Shown one piece after another: positions 9,279 to 17,723 of a DNA stretch of 64,000 nt (positions are counted from its first letter, which is position 1; every line of letters starts with the position of its first letter). The stretch lies in assembly GCA_028285035.1 (NCBI GenBank), contig JANQQF010000010.1:94106-158105 (forward strand), written 5' to 3'. Both the position numbers and the translations under genes were made by a program. The stretch comes from Phycisphaerae bacterium (lineage in GTDB: Bacteria > Chloroflexota > Anaerolineae > 4572-78 > J111). The notes beneath the pieces were generated by a model. That model worked only from the letters and a program-made list of their open reading frames with translations, was not told where the DNA came from and did no database searches.

Positions 9279-9845
9279 TTAGATCTCGGACTCGGTCTCA
9301 CCTGCTTCTCTCTCATCATCCATTGCCTCTAATTTTTTGATGTAACTTCGGGCATCCTTATCTTTTGGGTCCGCTTGAACGGCCTTATTAAACCAGTAGA
9401 GGGCCTGCGTTTTATCCTTACGATCTATGTAAATCAGTCCAATGTTGTAGGCCACATTAGGGGCAATGGGGTTGACTTCCAGAGCGCGCTTGAAGGTCTC
9501 AATGGCCTTGAGTTGATCTTCATCCTTGGCCAAAACCGGGTTGCCTAAGTAGGCTGCTGCCAAATTTGTCCAAATCATCGCATTAAAGGGGTTCTGGGCA
9601 CTTAGTGGTTCGAGCAGGGGTACCGCTTGCTTAAATTTTTTGGTTAAAATGTAAGCACTAGCCAGATTGAGCGCAGTATCCTCATGCAGAGGGTCTATGT
9701 TATGGGCCTTCCTCAGCAAATCAATCGCCATCGAGACTCGACCTGCCTGCAAGGCACGGGTTCCCTCTTGTAAAAATGTCAGAAAGTCTTGATCTTGCCC
9801 AAGGTTTTGTTTGGGCGGTCTTCGTTTTTGTGGTTGATCAGCCAT
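9279..9845 (-). CDS. TPR-repeat protein
   Basis: 188 residues if started at the ATG at 9845, which has AAGGA 6-7 bases upstream; a longer reading to 9905 lacks such a site. Four tetratricopeptide repeats can be seen (for example around LQAGRVSMAIDLLRKAHNID and PNVAYNIGLIYIDRKDK). The N-terminus is basic and the tail is acidic. No signal peptide is seen. TPRs make protein contacts, so this is probably a scaffold. It is the first gene of the operon with the YabE-like protein and KsgA; a role in envelope or ribosome maturation is only inferred from position. Confidence 0.85.
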   Translation of the reverse strand: MADQPQKRRPPKQNLGQDQDFLTFLQEGTRALQAGRVSMAIDLLRKAHNIDPLHEDTALNLASAYILTKKFKQAVPLLEPLSAQNPFNAMIWTNLAAAYLGNPVLAKDEDQLKAIETFKRALEVNPIAPNVAYNIGLIYIDRKDKTQALYWFNKAVQADPKDKDARSYIKKLEAMDDEREAGETESEI

Positions 9846-10024
9846 CACTTTTCCTTCGTAGGTTTGTCGAGGATACAGGATAAAATCGACGGCTAATCTT
9901 GTCAATTTTGATAGGGTGCCCTCCTACCTTTAAAGGCGAATTGAGCATCAAATTGGTCAGCCATTACCTCTTGAGTCCAGCCAAAGTATGAATGAACCAA
10001 AACCCAAGTGAAATCCAAATACTT

Positions 10025-10075
10025 TGTGACGTTTTTTTAACATTTTTGTGACGTTTTTTAAACGCAAATGTGACG
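10025..10075. repeat. Three TGTGACG repeats at exact 22-bp period
   Basis: TGTGACG occurs at 10025, 10047 and 10069. The first two copies share the longer unit TTTGTGACGTTTTTT(T)AA. The 22-bp period is two helical turns, so the boxes face one side of the DNA. They lie about 180-230 bases upstream of the TPR-yabE-ksgA operon. Possible operator or iteron array. Confidence 0.6.
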
Positions 10076-10313
10076 CTTATTTGTTAATATGCATTTAAAC
10101 TTAGTTAAAAAATATTTAAACTCAATAAAATTATATTTATACTAAAAGCTTATTCATTATAAGTCAATATAAAAAGGACCTTTAAACAAACGAGGGCTAA
10201 AAAGGCTCAACGCCTATAAGAGATTGAAAATTGGAAAAAGGATAAAGTTCAAACCAGCGAACGGTAGCAGAAGTTAGAGCATCAAGAGATGGGAAGAACT
10301 GGGTTCGGGTGAC

Positions 10314-10720
10314 TTAATGGCGAAAAACGCGCCTATGAGCCGAGGCATTGTCTAGAACAATAAACAAAAAGCGATTGGGATAGGTGTTCATTAACAATTG
10401 TAGATGATAGATGAGTTCGTGATGGCGTTTGTGCTAATGGATGGAATAATAAACACCTTCACCGGAAGGGAAAGCCAAACTCCAAACAACACCAACCAAT
10501 CCTCCTTCCTTCACTCCAGCTAATCCTACTTCGTTGTAGCGGTAGATGTAGCTCCGTACTGGGTGAGCACTAAACCCAAAAATCGTACTTAACTTTGACA
10601 CACTAAAACCCTAGCCTGATAACTCAATGATTTGCAACCGTCGATACTCATTTTTTTCGTGGCTTTGATCATTTTTTGTAATTCAACTCGTTCCACATCA
10701 TCTACTTTGGCATAAATCAT
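10314..10720 (-). pseudogene. IS630-family transposase remnant
   Basis: Translating the minus strand from the ATG at 10720 gives a helix-turn-helix start (MIYAKVDDVERVELQ, then, after a slip in a run of A, NEYRRLQIIELSG, and further on HPVRSYIYRYNEVGLAGVKE). This is the usual N-terminal pattern of IS630/Tc1-like transposases. A stop follows the GFSVSKL helix start. A large internal part, including the first catalytic aspartate, is missing. The frame then resumes as GVVWSLAFPSGEGVYYSIH, stop, KRHHELIYHLQLL, and FLFIVLDNASAH, the second DDE block. It ends at a stop at 10314-10316. At least one frameshift, two internal stops and a deletion make it inactive. Terminal repeats were not identified. 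Confidence 0.75.
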
Positions 10721-10899
10721 GACATCTTCTCACATTTTTCCGAAGATTGGCTTAGGGCTTCTTTTTAAAAAGTTATAAACCTTTTTTATAAACACTCATC
10801 CCATTTTGCTTACGATAGGTTTATTTTCTCAGTGACTGTCATCACTCAGTATAATCTCTGTGGTCAATTATGAGTTAGATTTCATGATTAAGTCGATGA

Positions 10900-11019
10900 T
10901 CATATCCCGTTAATCAATTACCTGAAGAAGTAAAAGATGGGTCGGTTTTGCTAGAAGGGGAGGTAACAGAGAGTCAATTGAGAGTTTTTGTGAAGGTAAA
11001 GAACAAACCTATGTGTTAA
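10900..11019 (+). pseudogene. Short coding fragment, origin unknown
   Basis: After a stop at 10897-10899 one frame reads about 39 codons (SYPVNQLPEEVKDGSVLL, then EGEVTESQLRVFVKVKN) to a TAA at 11017. The composition looks protein-like, but there is no start codon with a ribosome-binding site. It is probably the tail of a lost gene. I do not recognise the family. Confidence 0.3.
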
Positions 11020-11317
11020 ACTACTACATAAGTTTACTTTGTTTAGTCGTTATTATTTAGATTTATAATATTTGAAACTAGCTTCTAGGGTTGTTCATTA
11101 AACTAAATATTAGATTTTACCTAGTTTCAGCCTCTTTTAGATATTAACTCTCAACCTCCATTTGTTTGAACACCTTTTTCATAATGGCTTATGTCAAAAA
11201 TATCCAACCAGCTTCATCATAAAGTAAAGAAACAAAGGGAGGTCGAAATAAGGAAACCAGATGTAGTGAAAGAATTTATCCCCCTACAATGGCTTTTACT
11301 GTGACGCAACCCTGTGG

Positions 11318-11421
11318 AGAGGGTGTGAGCTTGTCCGGGGCAATGGCACGACATAGTTATGAGCCTACATCACGTTCACTGACGTTCTACGTCATATCGG
11401 CGCGTCCTCCGCGAAACAGAG
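11318..11421. repeat. Structured direct repeat, copy 1
   Basis: Begins AGAGGGTGTGAGCTTGTCCG and runs for about 100 bases; a second copy starts at 11501. It contains a perfect stem TGACGT-tct-ACGTCA near 11380-11394. Confidence 0.65.
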
Positions 11422-11500
11422 GCGTTTCAATAGACTACACCCCACGATAGAGGGAGGAGACACCTTAAAAATGGTACCGACCACTACCATAACCCCGCAT

Positions 11501-11597
11501 AGAGGGTGTGAGCTTGTCCGCAGCAATGTGACAGGGTGATAAGTGTACATTACAGTTACTGATGTTCTATGTCATCGTCCTCTGTAAGATAGGGACG
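11501..11597. repeat. Structured direct repeat, copy 2
   Basis: Begins with the same AGAGGGTGTGAGCTTGTCCG as the copy at 11318, 183 bases away. The stem reads TGATGT-tct-ATGTCA. Both C-to-T changes turn G-C pairs into G-U pairs, so the hairpin survives as RNA. Confidence 0.65.
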
Positions 11598-11732
11598 GGC
11601 TGGTCAAAATATCACCATTTATAGTAATAAGATAAGACCAACTTAAACATACACAATCCTCAAGTAGGTTAGATGGTTAAGTGCGTACCAATTAAGCCGT
11701 AAAAAATTATTCTATTCAGCAAGGAGAAAGTT

Positions 11733-12539
11733 ATGAGTCAAGAATCAATTCAATCTGAAGCTATAGAAGCAACAAAAAATGAGGCTACACTACCTTTGGT
11801 TGAATATCCACTAAGTGCAGGGGTGTTATCATACGAAACACGTGAAACTGTGTGTAGACAGGATGATCGAGTCAAAGTAAGAAATACTACGGTCAGCCCA
11901 TATTTTTGGGTATGTCAATTAAGTATGACATTTGAGGAAGGAAACTATGTCGGTAGTGGCTGGTTGTGCAGCACCGGAAGCAGTAAATATGATGTAGTGG
12001 TTACCAGTGGTCATTGTGTTTATGCAACATCAACTAATAAATTTGCAAAATCAATCACGGTTACTCCAGGACGAAATGGTGGCAATGCACCATACGGATC
12101 ATATACGGTGAATAGTGACCAACTTAGAGCGTCTGCTAATTGGATGTCTAATGGCTCATCTGATTATGATTATGGTGTAATCCTTGTTCCTAAAACTGGT
12201 AAAGTTGGTTCTTGTGGTATGTGGATCGCTTCAGATGCGGAATTACAAAATCGAACAGTTATGAACACAGGTTATCCTGGCGATAAACATCCATATGGTT
12301 ATAATTGGGAAGATGTAGGCCCCATTACTTCCGTAACAGCACATAAGTTATTATATATGAATGATACCTTTGGAGGTGAAAGTGGCAGTCCTGTTTTCGC
12401 TCTTCGTAGTGGGTCAGATTGGGGCAACTATCAGAATGTGTGGAGCGTAGGGATTCATGGATATGGTGGATGCCCTAATAAAGCGGTCCGTATTACACAG
12501 TCGGTTTACGACGATATTATGTCTTGGTCCAAGAGTTAG
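11733..12539 (+). CDS. Trypsin-fold serine protease, glutamyl-endopeptidase-like
   Basis: 268 residues. The catalytic triad is readable: H94 in TSGHCV, Asp in SSDYDYG (D146 most likely) and S217 in GGESGSP. The segment DDRVKVRNTTVSPY before the domain, and the GIHGYGG tail motif, resemble bacterial glutamyl endopeptidases (S1B, V8-like), which cut after Glu or Asp. Six cysteines (41, 61, 79, 95, 161, 247) could form disulfides, which would fit an extracellular enzyme. Yet the N-terminus (MSQESIQSEAIEATKNE) is acidic and has no signal peptide or membrane segment. The start is secure, since AGGAG lies 6 bases upstream of the ATG. So it is either exported by an unusual route or acts inside the cell. 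It adjoins a decayed region, which may mean acquisition by transfer. Confidence 0.88.
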   Translation: MSQESIQSEAIEATKNEATLPLVEYPLSAGVLSYETRETVCRQDDRVKVRNTTVSPYFWVCQLSMTFEEGNYVGSGWLCSTGSSKYDVVVTSGHCVYATSTNKFAKSITVTPGRNGGNAPYGSYTVNSDQLRASANWMSNGSSDYDYGVILVPKTGKVGSCGMWIASDAELQNRTVMNTGYPGDKHPYGYNWEDVGPITSVTAHKLLYMNDTFGGESGSPVFALRSGSDWGNYQNVWSVGIHGYGGCPNKAVRITQSVYDDIMSWSKS

Positions 12540-12648
12540 TTAGTAAAATTTACTCAAAAATAAAAGGATAATTAAGTAGATTTTAGAAATCAATCAAAAA
12601 TCTGAGTTTGAATACTTTTACCTAACCATTTAGTAGTAAAAAACTTAA

Positions 12649-12677
12649 GTAGCCTTTGGCACCAAACCAAAGGCTAC
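12649..12677. terminator. Hairpin, possible terminator
   Basis: A perfect 11-bp stem, GTAGCCTTTGG with CCAAAGGCTAC, and a 7-base loop, 110 bases after the protease stop. No T-run follows on plus; a short T-run follows on minus. It may be a factor-assisted terminator or just a stable hairpin. Confidence 0.5.
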
Positions 12678-12751
12678 CTAGCAAGAAAAATTCAGACCTT
12701 ATATAACACTTAATTCTCGATGGGTTGCAAGGAAGTCAAAACTGCAAAAAC

Positions 12752-12811
12752 AAAATCGTTTATGGATAAAACAAAAATTATAAAAATCTACGTTTATCCG
12801 TAAACGATTTT
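12752..12811. repeat. Long inverted repeat (19-bp arms)
   Basis: Arms at 12752-12770 and 12793-12811 match at 18 of 19 positions (the odd pair is G-T) around a 22-base AT-rich loop. The arms contain ATCGTTTA. It lies 56 bases before the next gene. It could be a leader hairpin, an operator or a small insertion element. Confidence 0.6.
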
Positions 12812-12866
12812 TCATCTCCTTACAATCCTTATAAACCTTACAGGTTAGAAAGCATCTAAAAATATA

Positions 12867-13214
12867 ATGATGATAAAAGGAATAATCCTTGAAATTTTAG
12901 AAACTTGGCCACTTCAGCTTAGAGTACAAACAGATACGGATATTATTCATATAAACCTCGGCTTAGATGTACCTATCTTTGAAAACGATCTATCAAGCAC
13001 CATTAATCAAATCCTCCCTGGACATCTCGTTAATATAGATACCCAAAAGCTGGAGACAGGGGGTATGAAGATAAACTCTATTAACATCGTGGGGAAAAAA
13101 CAATTATCAGGACAAGACCAGAAGCAAACACCTACTAATCAAAATCAAGATAGTTTCGACTTTGACGAACCTCCCCCATCATCTCCACCTCCAGAAAATC
13201 AAGGAGAGGCTTGA
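12867..13214 (+). CDS. Small protein of unknown function
   Basis: 115 residues, family not recognised. The first 75 residues alternate hydrophobic and polar positions, as in a small beta-barrel (IIHINLGLD, VNIDTQKLETGGM). The last 40 are a disordered, polar tail rich in Q, D and P that ends in a proline-rich stretch (DEPPPSSPPPENQGEA). There is no signal peptide and no membrane segment. The ribosome-binding site is weak, and the start could be either of the first two Met codons. It stands alone, after a long inverted repeat and before the convergent end of the cyclase gene. The regular amino-acid use and the third-position bias support a real gene, but expression is not certain. Confidence 0.6.
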   Translation: MMIKGIILEILETWPLQLRVQTDTDIIHINLGLDVPIFENDLSSTINQILPGHLVNIDTQKLETGGMKINSINIVGKKQLSGQDQKQTPTNQNQDSFDFDEPPPSSPPPENQGEA

Positions 13215-13362
13215 TAACCAAACATCTAAGGTCAATTAAAGTAGAGATTTTTTCAGGTGTCACATTCTACAAAAGATCATTTTATTAGATATCAGATCAA
13301 AACCATAGAGTTGGTATAGGTCTCACAGTTTTGACCAACTTTAAGGATGCACAAACAGTGAA

Positions 13363-16300
13363 TTACAAACCACTCCCCACCATCTCAGGAATGGCCAGCA
13401 GTTCTCGCGCCTCCGGAATATTGGCCAAGAAATTCTCACGCAACTCAACATCCTCAACTTGAGCGGTCAAATCATTGACAAACTGTTTGCCTTGGGCCAA
13501 CGCGGCTTGGGCCTTTTCAAGATTACCACTGGCTTGGAAGCTGTAGTATAGGGTCAGATAGGCCATTGCGGGGTGCTCGATGCCTTGAATGCCCTGATGT
13601 TCAATGAAATAGAAGACTTGTTGGGCACACGAGTCAGCCATACTAACATCATCTAGTGTAAGGGCGATTCGCCCTAAAATCATCATATCTTCAAGTAATG
13701 AGATTTTTTGTTGCGTATCTCGCTCGATTTCAAACGCCTCGGTGATAAAGGCCTGGGCTTCTTCCGCACAATCGGCATCGTGCAAGGTCCAACTATAGTA
13801 AATCAGGGCCTTCACTTGCGCCCACCAAGGGGCTTGCAACTCCTTCATCGTCACCAACGACTCTTCCAAATACATCAAGGCCTTATCAACCTCACCAAGC
13901 CGATTGTGCAAAAAGCCCAAATCATACATACATTGCACTTCCTGATGTCGGTCACCCACCGTCTGGTAGAAAGTGAGTGCTTCTTCGAATAAGTTCCGCG
14001 ACTCAATGAAGGCTCCGAGAGAGCGATAGATACGAGCTAGGCCACGTCGGGCTAAAGCCTCTCCCGAACGATCGCCAATCGCCCGATGTAGGTTGAGAGA
14101 TTGCTCGTAGCAATGTTGGGCGTCACCGTATTGGCCAATATCATAAAATACCTGGCCGAGCTGAGCCAAGCTGTTACCCCAGCCGACTTGATCGCCCAAA
14201 TCGCCCCACAGGGTGATGGCCGATTGGAAGGCCAATTGGGCATTTTCATAATTTGCTTGATAATAGGAAACCAGCCCCTCATTATGCCGAACCTTAGCTT
14301 GCATTTCCTTATCTTGGATACGCTCTGCGATTTCCAAAGCTTGGGCCAAATGTGTATCGGCTTTCTCGTAATAGCCGCGCAAGTAGAGGAGTTTACCCCA
14401 GTCATTGTATCCCTGCCCCAATAATTTTTCGTCCCCAATCTTGTGGGCCTGCTCGACAAAACGCTCAACCACCTCAAGGCCAGAGTCATAATCACCACTG
14501 GTCTCGTAAAGCATCACCCACTGTTGAGCAGCGATAGCTCGGCGATAATCGTCATCCAGCGCCTCGGCCAAAATCCCCAAGGTTCCCAAGTCTTCGACTT
14601 CTTCATCACGCCAGCCCACTAAGTTGTAGAGCCGGGCCCGTTCCATCAGAAAATCCCAATATTCTGGGGATAAGACGGCGTGCTGTTCTTTATTATCAGA
14701 TAGTTTGATTAAACAACTCAAAATTTCGGTGTAATAACCAATCGCCGCGTGATTGGCGTGTTCCCGACGGGCCCGTTGACTGGCAATCTTTAGATAGTGA
14801 AGGGCTTTTGTTGAATTATCAGCCCGTTTGTAGTGAAAGGCGAGTTGCTCAACCTCTTCTTCTGCCTGAGCCTCAAGGGCCTCGGCTACAACCGCGTGAA
14901 GCTGTTGCCGTTGGGCCATCAACAACCCCTCATAAATCACTTCTTGAGCGATAACGTTACGGAAAACGTACTCCCACTTCGGAGCAGGCTGCTCTAAACG
15001 TAATAGTTTCTCCCGTTCCAATTTTGATAATTGGGCTGGCAACTGATAAACGGCGTTGACCATCGGATGAACTTCTGAGAGCAACAAGCGCTGGAAATTG
15101 GTCCCGATGACGGAGGCAATTTTCAGGGTTAACTTCTCATCTTCGGACAGACGATCCACCTTAGCCAGAATGGCATCATGCACTGTCTCAGGCAAATCCA
15201 AGCCTTCCAGTAAATCAAAAGTGAGTTTCTCATGAGTACCAATCGCATCGACGATCGCGCCAGTCATCTCCTGCAAGAAAAAGGGATTACCTTGGCCCCG
15301 TTTCAGGATTTCAGCTTCAACATCGTCAGGTAAAGAGCGTTTATCGAGCAACATTCGGACCAGAAATAGACTTTCCTCATCCGAAAGTGGCTCTAATTGC
15401 ATAAAGTGCGTATCAGGCAGCTGGCGTACCTGCTCCACGCCAGCCAAATCAGCCCCAGGGCGATACAGTAGCACGATAAAAACTTGCTGATCCAGCAGGG
15501 TCCGAACCAAGTCGGCAATCAAATCAAGGGTAAATGAGTCGGACCACTGGACATCCTCAAATAAAATCAACAGCGGATGCCGAGAGGCCTGCCGTAGAAT
15601 AATTTCTCGAATAATGTCAAAGGTATTTTGTCGTCGTAAATCCGGAGGAAGCAAGCGAGTTAAGTCATTATCCGCCAGGTCAAGACCAAGTGCATCACCC
15701 AGCAGGGGCAGACGATCAACCCAATGAGTCTCTGCTTCACCTTCGGGCACAGGCAGTTCCTTCAAGCCTGTTAACAAATGATCACGCTTTTCTTCAAGCG
15801 ATAATGATAAGGTCAAGCCAAAAATAGCAATCAAAATTTCACGCCAGCCTTGGTAAGGGATTTCCTGGCCATAGCTCATACATTTGCTACCATAGCCCAC
15901 CCCGCCAGCCATCATCCACTCGCGCACCATCTCTGCCGCCAAGCGACTTTTCCCTAAGCCCAGCTCACCTTCCATCAGCAGCAGTTGACGTTTTCCGTGA
16001 CGGACACGGGCCGCCATTCGTCGGATTTGCTCCAGCTCAGATTTACGACCAACCAAGGGGTCGTCTTGTAGGAGGTAGCGGTTCAAAATCTCATCTTGAA
16101 CGCCTTGTTCGCCCTTGACTACAAAAGCTGAGACGGAACGAGACTTCCCTTTGAGGGCCACTTGCCCTAAATCTTCTGTGATGAACTGTTCGCCCACTTT
16201 TTCGCGAACCCGATTATTGACGATAATCGAGCCGCCTCGGCCATACTCCATCAGCCGGGCCGCTAGATTCACATCATCGCCAATCACCGTGTATTCTCGA

Positions 16301-17454
16301 CGGGTGGGGGCACCGACTGGTCCGGCAAAAATGGAACCTTCGGTAATACCAATTGCCATTCGCAATTGACGCTCGCGAGCAACCGTCTGCAAGCTCAAAG
16401 CACAAGCAACCGCTCGTTTTGAGTCATCCTCGTGGAAGAAGGGAGGTGCGCCGAAGAGAATGAGCAGGACGGTCCCTTTATCATCAACAGCCACTTTCCC
16501 CAGCGACCCTTCGTAGCGATAGACTACCTCTTGCACACCCTGTAAGAAATTTTGCAATGTCTCGCCAGCTTTTTCATCTTCATAATCAAGCCCGCCCACA
16601 CCGATAAACAAAATGGTGATACGGCGTAATTCCGCCAACCACTCCGCTTGATCATCCAGGCGAGCTTTGATAGCACCAGGGATGTAGCAGCGTAGGGCTT
16701 TCTCGGCCTCGGTTCGGGCCACCTCGTCTAGTTTACTCCAATCCAAAGCAACGGAAGGTACGGTTGGCAAGGGGTCCAGCACCTTATCAAGGATGATGTA
16801 GTCGGGATGCTTTATGACAAGCGTTCCAGTGAAGAATTTGCGGACTCGAGACCAGGCTTGCTGGCTCAACACAATCTGACCGGGTTTGGCATAATGCTCA
16901 GCCGTTGAAATCTGGATAATGGGATCACCCGCCACAACATATTCCCAGCGCCCCAAGGCCCCACCAATACTGCATTCCAAGACCTCGCCAAAACCAATCC
17001 CCACTTTCATCAACAATGAGGCACGCCCCTGCGAGGTTTTGATATCAGAGAAGAAGCCCATCTTCGCCTGCATCGCTAAAGCACACTCGCCCGCCCGACG
17101 GACGGCAGTTTGGGCTGAAATTTCGGCTTCCATTGGCGTTGCTCCTGCGGGAAACAGCGCTGTCATCGCATCGCCTGAAAATTTAACCACCTGGCCGTGA
17201 TACGACTCGATGATGCGAATCATTCGGGTGAAGTATTGATTAATGAGATGGGTGAGTTCTTCCGCCCCAGCTGGCCCACTTCGCCCCAACATTTCACTCA
17301 ATGGGGTAAAACCAGAGATATCCGCAAATAAAACAACGGCGGGGAAACGCCGTGTTTGCGGGCCGGTGAGAGGCCGAGGGTCCTTGTAAATTGCCTGTGC
17401 CACAGGCATCGGCACATACGCCGCAAGTTGATCCAATGCTTCCGGAGAATTCAT
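13363..17454 (-). CDS. Soluble-adenylyl-cyclase-like protein: two cyclase domains, AAA ATPase, TPR
   Basis: 1363 residues from the ATG at 17454 (AGGA 10 bases upstream); a longer reading to 17541 has no better site. Cyclase domain C1 (about 35-205) keeps both metal-binding aspartates, D45 (FADISGF) and D95 (KFSGDAM), but lacks the Asn/Arg pair. Domain C2 (about 275-420) keeps N396 and R400 (DDVNLAARLM) but lacks the first metal Asp. Together they would make one complete active site, as in mammalian soluble adenylyl cyclase. An AAA/NACHT-like ATPase follows, with Walker A at 495-503 (EGELGLGKS) and a Walker B-like LILFEDVQWSD, then about 450 residues of TPR repeats. The likely product is cAMP from ATP in the cytoplasm, and the TPR/ATPase part probably senses a signal or partner. 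Confidence 0.9.
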   Translation of the reverse strand: MNSPEALDQLAAYVPMPVAQAIYKDPRPLTGPQTRRFPAVVLFADISGFTPLSEMLGRSGPAGAEELTHLINQYFTRMIRIIESYHGQVVKFSGDAMTALFPAGATPMEAEISAQTAVRRAGECALAMQAKMGFFSDIKTSQGRASLLMKVGIGFGEVLECSIGGALGRWEYVVAGDPIIQISTAEHYAKPGQIVLSQQAWSRVRKFFTGTLVIKHPDYIILDKVLDPLPTVPSVALDWSKLDEVARTEAEKALRCYIPGAIKARLDDQAEWLAELRRITILFIGVGGLDYEDEKAGETLQNFLQGVQEVVYRYEGSLGKVAVDDKGTVLLILFGAPPFFHEDDSKRAVACALSLQTVARERQLRMAIGITEGSIFAGPVGAPTRREYTVIGDDVNLAARLMEYGRGGSIIVNNRVREKVGEQFITEDLGQVALKGKSRSVSAFVVKGEQGVQDEILNRYLLQDDPLVGRKSELEQIRRMAARVRHGKRQLLLMEGELGLGKSRLAAEMVREWMMAGGVGYGSKCMSYGQEIPYQGWREILIAIFGLTLSLSLEEKRDHLLTGLKELPVPEGEAETHWVDRLPLLGDALGLDLADNDLTRLLPPDLRRQNTFDIIREIILRQASRHPLLILFEDVQWSDSFTLDLIADLVRTLLDQQVFIVLLYRPGADLAGVEQVRQLPDTHFMQLEPLSDEESLFLVRMLLDKRSLPDDVEAEILKRGQGNPFFLQEMTGAIVDAIGTHEKLTFDLLEGLDLPETVHDAILAKVDRLSEDEKLTLKIASVIGTNFQRLLLSEVHPMVNAVYQLPAQLSKLEREKLLRLEQPAPKWEYVFRNVIAQEVIYEGLLMAQRQQLHAVVAEALEAQAEEEVEQLAFHYKRADNSTKALHYLKIASQRARREHANHAAIGYYTEILSCLIKLSDNKEQHAVLSPEYWDFLMERARLYNLVGWRDEEVEDLGTLGILAEALDDDYRRAIAAQQWVMLYETSGDYDSGLEVVERFVEQAHKIGDEKLLGQGYNDWGKLLYLRGYYEKADTHLAQALEIAERIQDKEMQAKVRHNEGLVSYYQANYENAQLAFQSAITLWGDLGDQVGWGNSLAQLGQVFYDIGQYGDAQHCYEQSLNLHRAIGDRSGEALARRGLARIYRSLGAFIESRNLFEEALTFYQTVGDRHQEVQCMYDLGFLHNRLGEVDKALMYLEESLVTMKELQAPWWAQVKALIYYSWTLHDADCAEEAQAFITEAFEIERDTQQKISLLEDMMILGRIALTLDDVSMADSCAQQVFYFIEHQGIQGIEHPAMAYLTLYYSFQASGNLEKAQAALAQGKQFVNDLTAQVEDVELRENFLANIPEARELLAIPEMVGSGL

Positions 17455-17642
17455 AATGCAAAATTCCTGGCAAAATAATTGATTATGTAGCTTGGTAGGT
17501 GGAGTGGGACAGGTCGGAATGTCGCTATTAACAACAACCACTATTATTTCGGATTGTCAAGCTAAAGTCAATAGGTCATTGGGGCGATATTTCTAATGGT
17601 GAATGAATTGTGGATGGTGAATGAACTTAGGTTATAAATTTC

Positions 17643-17703
17643 AGTAGCCGAGGTTTCCAACCTCACAATTAGTAGAGGTGCGAGATTGTAAATCTCGGCT
17701 ACT
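17643..17703. repeat. Palindromic intergenic repeat
   Basis: Outer arms AGTAGCCGAG and CTCGGCTACT (perfect, 10 bp) enclose two small hairpins, GAGGTT-tcc-AACCTC and GAGATT-gta-AATCTC. It lies in the spacer (17455-17723) before the Rieske enzyme gene. It resembles a dispersed palindromic repeat rather than a terminator. Confidence 0.6.
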
Positions 17704-17723
17704 TGATGTTGTATGAATAAGTT

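Larger units (their letters stand above)
9846..11732. other. Decayed, AT-rich region without intact genes
   Basis: 1.9 kb in which every frame is broken. It holds a possible coding fragment on minus just upstream of the TPR gene (about 9907-10020, ending near 9907), a 22-bp-period repeat (10025-10075), an IS630-type transposase remnant (10314-10720), a short coding fragment on plus (10900-11019) and two copies of a structured direct repeat (11318-11597). The flanking genes are intact, so this looks like a site of repeated insertion and loss. Confidence 0.75.

Noticed and set aside
9279..9905. Longer start for the TPR gene (to 9905)
   Set aside because: The internal ATG at 9845 has a good ribosome-binding site; the extension does not.
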